From: an archaeon
GTDB taxonomy: Archaea > Nanobdellota > Nanobdellia > Woesearchaeales > GW2011-AR9
Assembly (NCBI GenBank): GCA_020053615.1
Contig: JAGVMW010000044.1
Location: 1 to 18,748 of the forward strand
Direction: 5' to 3'
Length of the DNA stretch: 18,748 bases
Numbering within the stretch: position 1 is the stretch's first letter; every line of letters starts with the position of its first letter. Shown here in pieces: positions 7,676-13,900 of this stretch. A program made the position numbers and the translations under genes. The notes beneath the pieces were generated by a model that was given only the letters and a program-made list of their open reading frames with translations, did no database searches and was not told the DNA's origin.

Positions 7676-8695
7676 ATGGTCCAATACAATATGAAGAAGA
7701 ATAATTCGATTTCAATCGTTGTAATAACTCATAATGAAGAAAGTAATATTTCCAATTGCCTGGACTCTTTATTAAAGTTAGACTATTCTAAAGAAAATTA
7801 TGAAATAATTGTCGTCGACGGAAAATCTAAAGATAGAACCATACAAATAGTCTCTCAGTATGTTCAAAAATTCAACAATGTTAAATTATTAATTGATGAA
7901 ATTGGATATCAAACTACAAGTAGAAATTTGGGAATTAAAGATTCAAAATACGAGTTTATAGCGTTTACTGATGCGGATTGTATCATACCTGAAAATTGGA
8001 TTAAAGTTCTGGTAACAAACTTTAACAGATATAATCCAATTTATCCTAATCTTGCTGGGGTTGGTGGCTCAAATATTCCACCAAAGCAAATAAGTAACTT
8101 TATAAAGGCAATTGGAATTGCTTATGATTCCTGGCTTGGTTCTTTGGGCAGTTTACAAGCAAAAAAGATAGAAAAAGACAATCCAGTGTTTAGTCTGTCT
8201 TGCACTAATTGCTTATATGATAAATCCAAACTTAAAGAAGTAGGCCTATTTTCCACTGATAAAGGGAATATGGGGGATGATTGGGTTTTGGGACTAAAAC
8301 TAAAGAAAAAGAATTATCTTTTAATGGGGCTGAAAGAATCCTTTGTGTGGCATAAATTCCGATCTTCCCCAAAAAAATTCTTTAAAAATATGTTTCTGTA
8401 TGGCAAGGTAAGGGCGTTTTTTATTAGAAAATATCCATTCGAGAATAGTATGAAATACTTTTTACCAATAATATTTTTGTTGGCGATGTTATCAACGGTA
8501 TTAATTTTCCTAAACATAATCTTTATTGTACCTTTAATTTATTTTCCAATAATATTCATCTATTCTTTGTGTTTATCTATAGCCAAGAAGAGTATCCAAT
8601 TAACACCTCTTGTTTTTCTGGTATTCATTTTATTGCATTTTGGATACGGCCTGGGGGAGATATATGGGTTAAGATTTTTGTTTAAAATACAATAA
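7676..8695 (+). CDS. Family 2 glycosyltransferase with C-terminal membrane helices
   Basis: A 339-residue enzyme with an N-terminal GT-A domain: VVITHNEESN (15-24), VDGKSKD (47-53), metal motif DAD (99-101), and an acceptor-side region with GDDWVLGLKLKKKNY. The last about 85 residues hold some three membrane helices. This layout resembles processive or membrane-associated GT2 enzymes of exopolysaccharide and N-glycan assembly. The gene abuts the DUF2304 gene with no spacer. No ribosome site precedes ATG 7676; ATG 7691 (residue 6) is an alternative start that keeps the whole domain. It probably adds a sugar to the lipid-linked glycan from the cytosolic side. Donor and linkage are unknown. Confidence 0.8.
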   Translation: MVQYNMKKNNSISIVVITHNEESNISNCLDSLLKLDYSKENYEIIVVDGKSKDRTIQIVSQYVQKFNNVKLLIDEIGYQTTSRNLGIKDSKYEFIAFTDADCIIPENWIKVLVTNFNRYNPIYPNLAGVGGSNIPPKQISNFIKAIGIAYDSWLGSLGSLQAKKIEKDNPVFSLSCTNCLYDKSKLKEVGLFSTDKGNMGDDWVLGLKLKKKNYLLMGLKESFVWHKFRSSPKKFFKNMFLYGKVRAFFIRKYPFENSMKYFLPIIFLLAMLSTVLIFLNIIFIVPLIYFPIIFIYSLCLSIAKKSIQLTPLVFLVFILLHFGYGLGEIYGLRFLFKIQ

Positions 8696-8702
8696 ATGAT
8701 TT

Positions 8703-8712
8703 GGTGGTGATT
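8703..8712 (+). promoter_or_regulatory. Strong ribosome binding site that sets a GTG start
   Basis: GGTGGTGATT closely matches the archaeal consensus GGAGGTGATC and ends just upstream of GTG 8716. It favours that codon over the in-frame TTG 8701, GTG 8704 and GTG 8707, which lie in front of or inside the site. Confidence 0.75.
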
Positions 8713-8715
8713 AAA

Positions 8716-9669
8716 GTGAAATATCTTGTAACTGGGGGAGCTGGTTTTGTAGGAAGCTCCATCGTAGATAGGCTGGTCGTTAAATCTCATCAAGTTATTG
8801 TTTATGATAATCTATCCACTGGAAATGAAATGTTCCTAAATCATTCTAAAGATAAAATTTTGTTCATAAAAGCTGATTTGTTGGATACCAAAAGGCTTAA
8901 TGAAGCGATGCAGGGAGTAGACTTTGTTTTTCATATGGCTGCAAATGCAGACGTTAAAGATAACTTAAAAAATCCAACTAAGTGCTTAGAACAAAATACA
9001 ACCGGAACAAGTAATGTCTTAGAGGCCATGAGAGTCAATGGAGTGAAAAATATTGCTTTCGCATCGACAGGCAGTGTCTATGGGGAGCCAGATGTTTTCC
9101 CAACACCAGAAGATTGTAAGTTTCCCATACAAACATCAATGTATGCTGCAAGCAAACTTGCTAGTGAGGGATTACTTGAAGCATATAGTATTGGCTACGG
9201 AATTAGAGTGTTCATATTCCGTTTTGTATCTTTAATGGGAGAGAGATATACCCATGGATGTGTTTTTGATTTTTATAAGAAACTTCTTAATAACTCGAAA
9301 GAGCTTTATATCTTAGGTGATGGTAAACAGAAGAAATCTTACTTGTACATTCAGGATTGTTTAGACGCAATGTTTCTTGCAATAGAAAACTCTACTGAAA
9401 AAATTAACATTATCAATCTGGGAACAGAAGAATATGTAGAGGTCAATTTTATTGCTGACACGCTTTGTGAAGAATTAGGACTCAATAACGTTAAATATGT
9501 GTATTCCGGTGGGAAAAGAGGGTGGGTTGGTGATTCACCTTTTATTTTATTAGATATTAAAAAAATGAAGGCTTTAGGATGGAAACCAACCTTTACTATT
9601 GAAGAATGCATAAAAAGAACCATAACTTGGCTTAGAGAGAACCAATGGGTTCTTAAAGAAAGACAATAG
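8716..9669 (+). CDS. NAD-dependent sugar epimerase/dehydratase (GalE-like extended SDR)
   Basis: A 317-residue extended SDR acting on nucleotide sugars. From GTG 8716 the protein begins directly with the NAD motif TGGAGFVGS (6-14), as normal for the family. YDNLSTG after strand 2, HMAANADV near residue 73, the strand-5 segment ASTGSVYGEP and the catalytic pair Y143/K147 (MYAASK) are all present. The C-terminal half has the usual GDGKQKKSYLYIQDC substrate segment. It resembles UDP-glucose 4-epimerases and related enzymes, but the substrate may be the heptose nucleotide made by the next genes. The gene lies 20 nt after a glycosyltransferase and 21 nt before the hddC-gmhB fusion, so it is probably cotranscribed with both. 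The class is sure; the substrate is inference. Confidence 0.85.
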   Translation: MKYLVTGGAGFVGSSIVDRLVVKSHQVIVYDNLSTGNEMFLNHSKDKILFIKADLLDTKRLNEAMQGVDFVFHMAANADVKDNLKNPTKCLEQNTTGTSNVLEAMRVNGVKNIAFASTGSVYGEPDVFPTPEDCKFPIQTSMYAASKLASEGLLEAYSIGYGIRVFIFRFVSLMGERYTHGCVFDFYKKLLNNSKELYILGDGKQKKSYLYIQDCLDAMFLAIENSTEKINIINLGTEEYVEVNFIADTLCEELGLNNVKYVYSGGKRGWVGDSPFILLDIKKMKALGWKPTFTIEECIKRTITWLRENQWVLKERQ

Positions 9670-9690
9670 GAAACAATTGATAAAGGCATC

Positions 9691-11019
9691 ATGATTAAAA
9701 AACCTAAAGTGGTCATAATTGCGGGCGGATTAGCTACGAGGATGAGTCCTATTACTGATAATATTCCTAAGTGCTTGATAGACGTTAATGGAGCACCATT
9801 GATACAACACCAAATTGAATTTTTTAGAGAGCGTGGCTACAAAGAGTTCGTATTCTGTGTCGCACATCTCGCGAATAAAGTTAAAGAATATTTTGGTGAT
9901 GGGTCACAATTCGGTGTGAGCATAGAATACAGTTTGGAACCAAATGAATTACTTGGATCAGCTGGTGCGGTTAAACTAATAGAAAATATTATTGATAGCA
10001 CATTCATAGTGTTCTATGGTGACAATCTTACTAATCTAAATTTTGATAAATTTTTAAAGTTTCATAAAGAGAAGAATAGTCAATTTACAATATTTTTAAA
10101 AAAGCGTTCTGAAAAAAATCATAGTAGCAGTTTGATAACTATGAACGATGAAAATAAAATAATTTCTTTTATTGAGAAGCCATCTGTAGAAGAGTTTGAT
10201 AAACATAAGCATGAAATACAATATATAAATAATGGAATATACCTCATCGAACCCGAATTGATTCGTGAAATTCCAGAAAATATTAAGTATGACTTTGGCA
10301 AGGATGCAATTCCAACGTTATTACAGAAAGACCATAAAATATATGGTTATCTTTCTGACGATTTTTATGTGGAGTTAGGAAGGGTTGAAAAATATGAAAC
10401 ATTTTTAGCTAGATTCAAATGCAGAAAAAATGTGTTAGAACGTGCAAAAGCTATATTTTTAGATAGAGATGGAGTTATCAATGAGGGCATAAAAAATCTT
10501 TCTAAACCAGAACAGTTCAGACTTATTCCTAGAGTTGCTGAAGCTATACGGAAATTCAATGATGGGGGTTATTTAGTCATCGTTGTCACAAATCAACCAA
10601 TTATCGCTAAAGGTTTTTGCACCGGTGAGGATATAGAAAAAATCCATCATAAAATGAAAAAAAGCTTGGCAGAGAAGGGGGCGCACGTTGATGCGATATA
10701 TTTGTGCCCCCATCATCCAGAAAAAGGATTTGAAGGAGAAATTGCACATATTAAAATAAATTGTGAATGTCGTAAGCCTAAACCGGGCTTAATTCTGAAT
10801 GCCGTTAAAGATTATAATCTTGATTTGTTTAAGAGTTGGATGATTGGAGATTCATTTTCTGATGTTCAAGCAGGAAAAGAAGCGGGAGTAATGACTATTT
10901 TGTTAACTTCCGGAGATGGTTCGGGAAGCAAACAAGAAAAAGAATTACAAAATGTATCCCCTAATTATAAATTTAAAAGTTTAATCGAAGCTGCGGAGTT
11001 TATTATGCTTAAAAGATAG
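9691..11019 (+). CDS. hddC-gmhB: Bifunctional heptose-1-phosphate nucleotidyltransferase / heptose-1,7-bisphosphate 7-phosphatase (HddC-GmhB fusion)
   Basis: A 442-residue fusion of two successive-step enzymes. Residues 1-245 are a sugar-1-phosphate nucleotidyltransferase: AGGLATRM (11-18), K27 in the NIPKCL segment, GD at 110-111 and ELGRVEKY (228-235). Residues 252-442 are a HAD phosphatase of the GmhB type: nucleophile and acid D258/D260 in FLDRDGV, TNQ at 300-302, a zinc loop with C339, H341, C358 and C360, KPKPG, and GDSFSD at 386-391. The HAD half would remove the 7-phosphate from D-glycero-D-manno-heptose 1,7-bisphosphate. The other half would then make the nucleotide heptose, GDP-linked in the Hdd pathway. 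Almost no linker separates the domains. The start ATG has no obvious ribosome site. Nucleotide preference cannot be read from sequence. Confidence 0.85.
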   Translation: MIKKPKVVIIAGGLATRMSPITDNIPKCLIDVNGAPLIQHQIEFFRERGYKEFVFCVAHLANKVKEYFGDGSQFGVSIEYSLEPNELLGSAGAVKLIENIIDSTFIVFYGDNLTNLNFDKFLKFHKEKNSQFTIFLKKRSEKNHSSSLITMNDENKIISFIEKPSVEEFDKHKHEIQYINNGIYLIEPELIREIPENIKYDFGKDAIPTLLQKDHKIYGYLSDDFYVELGRVEKYETFLARFKCRKNVLERAKAIFLDRDGVINEGIKNLSKPEQFRLIPRVAEAIRKFNDGGYLVIVVTNQPIIAKGFCTGEDIEKIHHKMKKSLAEKGAHVDAIYLCPHHPEKGFEGEIAHIKINCECRKPKPGLILNAVKDYNLDLFKSWMIGDSFSDVQAGKEAGVMTILLTSGDGSGSKQEKELQNVSPNYKFKSLIEAAEFIMLKR

Positions 11020-11031
11020 TTATGTTTCTCT

Positions 11032-11041
11032 GTTTATAAAC
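11032..11041 (+). promoter_or_regulatory. Possible upstream TATA box of the hddA operon
   Basis: GTTTATAAAC is a good TATA element about 24 nt upstream of a second one (11056-11065). It would give a transcript starting near 11064 with a short leader containing the purine-rich GGGGGAAGG (11073-11081). The two elements together could mean alternative leadered and leaderless transcripts. Confidence 0.45.
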
Positions 11042-11055
11042 TTTATTCCACAATC

Positions 11056-11065
11056 TTTATATAAG
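11056..11065 (+). promoter_or_regulatory. TATA box of the hddA operon
   Basis: TTTATATAAG; its TTATATAA core begins 29 nt before ATG 11086, the same spacing as the other leaderless genes. This supports ATG 11086 over ATG 11071, which would lie upstream of the transcription start. Confidence 0.6.
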
Positions 11066-11085
11066 GGTAAATGGGGGAAGGATAT

Positions 11086-12090
11086 ATGATTGTAACTAGA
11101 ACGCCATTAAGAATTTCATTAGGCGGAGGAGGAACAGACTTGCCTTTCTATGCTGAAAAGTTTGGCGGTTCGTTGGTTACGGCCAGTATTAATAAGTACA
11201 TTTACATTATGATTGGAGATAAAATCCAAAAAGATATAAAGTTAAATTATTCCCAAACAGAGATAGTGAAATCAGTATCAGAAATAAAGCACCCCCTTAT
11301 TAAAGAAGCGCTTAAACTAGTTAATATCAATTCGAGTATAGAAATTCATTCCATGGCCGATTTGCCTTCGGGATCTGGTTTAGGATCATCGAGTGCTTTC
11401 TTGGTAGGTCTCCTAAATGGATTATATTACTATAACGGAGAAACTGTTTCTAAGTATAAAATTGCCGAAGATACTTCTCACATCACCATGGACATTTTAA
11501 AGGAACCTTGTGGGAAACAAGATCAATATGCCAGTGCCTTTGGAAACTTAAATCATCTTAAAATAGCAACCAATGGAAGAGTACTAGTGAGTCCCATAAA
11601 TATAAGTTATGAAAATATAAAAAAAATGGAGCAAAATCTGATGATGTTTTTTACTGGTGTTACTAGAGAAGCTAATGAGGTATTGGGAGAACAAAAAATA
11701 TCGGGAGAACAAATTGAAAAAAAGACAGAAGCAGGAATTTATGATTACTATCATGAGATTAAGAAAATTGGAGAAGAAAGTAAAAAATGCCTCGAAAATG
11801 GAGACTTAAAACGCTTTGGAGAATGGATGAATGTCCATTGGGAATTAAAAAGAAACATCTCAAAAAAAATGTCTAATCCACAGATAGATAGATGGTACGA
11901 ACTAGCCTTGGCCAATGGCGCATTAGGTGGCAAGATTATTGGAGCTGGTGGCGGCGGATTTTTAATGTTTTACGTGGAAAATAACCATGACAAAATAAAA
12001 ATGTTAATGGAACAAGAAGGATTAGTTTATATGCCATTTAAGTTTGATTTTGATGGATCAAGAATAGTATATAACGGAAATTTGTTTTAG
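11086..12090 (+). CDS. hddA: D-glycero-D-manno-heptose 7-phosphate kinase (GHMP kinase)
   Basis: A 334-residue GHMP kinase that phosphorylates C1 of heptose 7-phosphate to give the 1,7-bisphosphate. The start MIVTRTPLRISL with GGGGTD (13-18) is the HddA/fucokinase-type N-terminus. The ATP loop PSGSGLGSSSA is at 94-104, and GAGGGGFLMFY near the end is the third GHMP motif. An in-frame ATG at 11071 would add five residues (MGEGY), but TATA spacing and family length favour 11086. The gene lies between the hddC-gmhB fusion and gmhA, whose products act just after and just before it. GHMP kinases for other sugars (fucose, for example) look similar, but the neighbours make the heptose role likely. 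Confidence 0.87.
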   Translation: MIVTRTPLRISLGGGGTDLPFYAEKFGGSLVTASINKYIYIMIGDKIQKDIKLNYSQTEIVKSVSEIKHPLIKEALKLVNINSSIEIHSMADLPSGSGLGSSSAFLVGLLNGLYYYNGETVSKYKIAEDTSHITMDILKEPCGKQDQYASAFGNLNHLKIATNGRVLVSPINISYENIKKMEQNLMMFFTGVTREANEVLGEQKISGEQIEKKTEAGIYDYYHEIKKIGEESKKCLENGDLKRFGEWMNVHWELKRNISKKMSNPQIDRWYELALANGALGGKIIGAGGGGFLMFYVENNHDKIKMLMEQEGLVYMPFKFDFDGSRIVYNGNLF

Positions 12091-12097
12091 GGGGTCA
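12090..12097 (+). promoter_or_regulatory. Ribosome binding site of gmhA
   Basis: GGGGGTCA overlaps the hddA stop codon and ends 4 nt before ATG 12102, consistent with operon-internal, SD-led translation. Confidence 0.55.
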
Positions 12098-12101
12098 CAA
12101 A

Positions 12102-12704
12102 ATGCAACATTTTGAATACATTGAGAATTATTTGAATGAAGTAAAAGAAATCACGGAAAAAATTGATAGGGGGCAGATTAACAGATCCATAGAGATTCTT
12201 TTTGATGCTTGGAAGAATAATAATTTGGTCTATTTTATTGGGTGTGGAGGAAGTGCAGGAACAGCTAGTCATTTTGCAGCGGATTTATCAAAAACCACTA
12301 TGTGTAAAGGAAAAAAGCGATTTAGAGCTTTATCTTTAGTTGATAATCCTTCTTTATCTACAGCTTGGATTAATGATGAAGGCTGGGAAAACGTTTTTGT
12401 GGGACAGATTGAAAACTTTGTACAACCAGGAGATGTAGTTGTCGCTTTAAGCGTTCATGGTGGTAAAGGTAAGGGAAATGCCCTAGCTTGGAGTCAAAAC
12501 CTAACCAAAGCCATACAATTTGTTAAAGATCATGGTGGCAAAACAATTGGTTTGGCTGGTTTTGATGGGGGCGCATTTAAAGAATTGGCAGATGCATGCA
12601 TTATTGTTCCGAAAGATTCTACTCCTTTAGTAGAAGGATTTCATAGTGACGTACAACATTTGATAATATTCCGGCTGAAAGAACTAATTGAGAAATACGT
12701 TTAA
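12102..12704 (+). CDS. gmhA: Sedoheptulose 7-phosphate isomerase (SIS domain)
   Basis: A 200-residue single SIS-domain protein. It would convert sedoheptulose 7-phosphate to D-glycero-D-manno-heptose 7-phosphate. CGGSAGTASHFAADL (48-62) is the phosphosugar-binding start of the fold. LVDNPSLSTAWINDEGWE (79-96) and the EGFHSDVQH segment (178-186) match the phosphoheptose isomerase group. H181 sits where the catalytic His of E. coli GmhA (H180) is expected. The residue matching E. coli E65 appears to be D61, perhaps a subfamily trait. The gene begins 11 nt after hddA. Because SIS proteins also include sugar-sensing and other isomerase types, the call depends partly on the adjacent heptose genes. 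Confidence 0.85.
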   Translation: MQHFEYIENYLNEVKEITEKIDRGQINRSIEILFDAWKNNNLVYFIGCGGSAGTASHFAADLSKTTMCKGKKRFRALSLVDNPSLSTAWINDEGWENVFVGQIENFVQPGDVVVALSVHGGKGKGNALAWSQNLTKAIQFVKDHGGKTIGLAGFDGGAFKELADACIIVPKDSTPLVEGFHSDVQHLIIFRLKELIEKYV

Positions 12705-12705
12705 A

Positions 12706-13152
12706 ATGATTGATATCAAAAATCAAATTGTTAGGCAAAATCTTACAAACTATTTGTTGTATGATGATTTAGATATGGAAAACCGCCTCTTTGTCTCTTG
12801 GCAAATATTTGATGCCGCAATTGAGTATCTTTATGAAAAAATAATTGAATTACAAAGAAGTGGAAAAACATTTGATGCTATTTATGCTTTACCGCGGGGT
12901 GGGCTTTGCCTTGGTGTCAAGCTCTCGTATATGACTGGTCTTCCCCTGCTTATGAACCATTCACAATTGACCCCGCAAACAATTGTTGTTGACGATTGTA
13001 CTAATACTGGGAAGACTTTGTCTACTTTCAAAGAATATTTTACGGTGGTAATGTTTCACAAACCAACATCTTTCTTTAATCCAAATATCTATTATCAAGA
13101 AACGGATAAACAGATAAATTTCTGTTGGGAGTCAAAAGAAGAACGAAATTAG
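12706..13152 (+). CDS. Type I phosphoribosyltransferase-like protein
   Basis: A 148-residue protein with the PRPP-binding signature TIVVDDCTNTGKTL (92-105) and an upstream PRGG loop (63-66) that matches the pyrophosphate loop of hypoxanthine/xanthine-guanine phosphoribosyltransferases. The C-terminal INFCWE resembles the PWE end of bacterial xanthine-guanine enzymes. ATG 12706, one base after the gmhA stop, is preferred over an in-frame TTG at 12688 inside gmhA. It sits between gmhA and the transaldolase gene, so it is cotranscribed with the heptose pathway. A role in guanine salvage to supply GTP for nucleotide-heptose synthesis is possible but is inference; a regulatory or other PRTase-fold role cannot be excluded. 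Confidence 0.7.
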   Translation: MIDIKNQIVRQNLTNYLLYDDLDMENRLFVSWQIFDAAIEYLYEKIIELQRSGKTFDAIYALPRGGLCLGVKLSYMTGLPLLMNHSQLTPQTIVVDDCTNTGKTLSTFKEYFTVVMFHKPTSFFNPNIYYQETDKQINFCWESKEERN

Positions 13153-13160
13153 GGAGGTAT
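13152..13160 (+). promoter_or_regulatory. Strong ribosome binding site of the transaldolase gene
   Basis: GGGAGGTAT is the best Shine-Dalgarno match in the operon. It overlaps the upstream stop codon and ends 4 nt before ATG 13165, which suggests high translation of this gene. Confidence 0.65.
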
Positions 13161-13164
13161 AAAA

Positions 13165-13857
13165 ATGGTAAAATATGAGAATGGAATATTTTTAGATACT
13201 GGAAAGATAGATGAAGTGAAAAAGTATATGGGTATGGGTTTAATAAAAGGAGTAACTACAAATCCCACAATATTGTTAAAATCTGGAATTACAGGAGGAT
13301 TAGAAGGGGTTAAAAAAGCATCTCAGGAAATTGCTAGAATTATAGGGGAATATCCTTTGTCTGTCGAATTAACCATTAATGATAACCCCGACAAGATGAT
13401 TGAACAAGCTAGAGAATTTTATGCTTGGGCGCCCAATATAAACATAAAAGTACCCATCCATGGACCTAATGGGGAGTTAGATAATGTAAAAGTAATACAT
13501 GAATTATCTACTAAATACAAGATTCCAGTAAATGTTACTGCCATGATGAGTGCGCAACAATGTTATTTGGCGGCGATGGCTGGCGCAACGTATGTGTCTT
13601 TATTTTGTGGAAGAGTAAATGATATGGGTCATAGTGCAACTGATGAGATAAAAAAGATACGACAATTACTAGATGCATTTGGGTTAGAAAGTAAGATCAT
13701 CTGTGCATCAACGAGAGAAGTAAGCAATGTTCAAGAATGGCTAGGCGCAGGTGGACATATAGTTACAGTAACCCCAGAACTATTAAACAAGATGTTAATC
13801 CATCCCTACAGTAAAGAAACCGTACAGATGTTTCTTAACGATGCAGCCAAGCTTTAG
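13165..13857 (+). CDS. tal: Transaldolase (small TalA/FSA-type)
   Basis: A 230-residue TIM-barrel class I aldolase. GVTTNPT (29-35) is the family hallmark and K95 in INIKVPIHG is the Schiff-base lysine. Two positions that distinguish transaldolase from fructose-6-phosphate aldolase both look transaldolase-like: E68 (Gln in E. coli FSA) and F147 in SLFCGR (Tyr in FSA). It would make sedoheptulose 7-phosphate from fructose 6-phosphate and erythrose 4-phosphate, the substrate of GmhA encoded two genes upstream. It ends the block C operon. Linked sedoheptulose 7-phosphate supply is notable because many archaea lack a complete pentose phosphate pathway. The enzyme class is secure; direction and role are inferred from context. 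Confidence 0.88.
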   Translation: MVKYENGIFLDTGKIDEVKKYMGMGLIKGVTTNPTILLKSGITGGLEGVKKASQEIARIIGEYPLSVELTINDNPDKMIEQAREFYAWAPNINIKVPIHGPNGELDNVKVIHELSTKYKIPVNVTAMMSAQQCYLAAMAGATYVSLFCGRVNDMGHSATDEIKKIRQLLDAFGLESKIICASTREVSNVQEWLGAGGHIVTVTPELLNKMLIHPYSKETVQMFLNDAAKL

Positions 13858-13868
13858 TTTTTCATAAT

Positions 13869-13878
13869 ATTTATAAAC
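13869..13878 (+). promoter_or_regulatory. TATA box for leaderless block D operon
   Basis: ATTTATAAAC lies in the 43-nt gap after tal. Its TTATAAA core begins 30 nt before ATG 13901 and there is no SD site, so the message is probably leaderless. Confidence 0.7.
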
Positions 13879-13900
13879 GCTCTGCTCTCTAGAGAACATA

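Noticed and set aside
8701..8715. TTG 8701 or GTG 8704/8707 as start of the epimerase gene
   Set aside because: They fall before or inside the strong ribosome site GGTGGTGATT; GTG 8716 is correctly spaced and begins the NAD-binding strand.
9351..9716. Minus-strand open frame of 121 codons
   Set aside because: It overlaps the epimerase gene and the start of hddC-gmhB in antisense and has no supporting motif.
13165..13857. Fructose-6-phosphate aldolase
   Set aside because: E68 and F147 are the transaldolase-type residues; FSA has Gln and Tyr at these positions.
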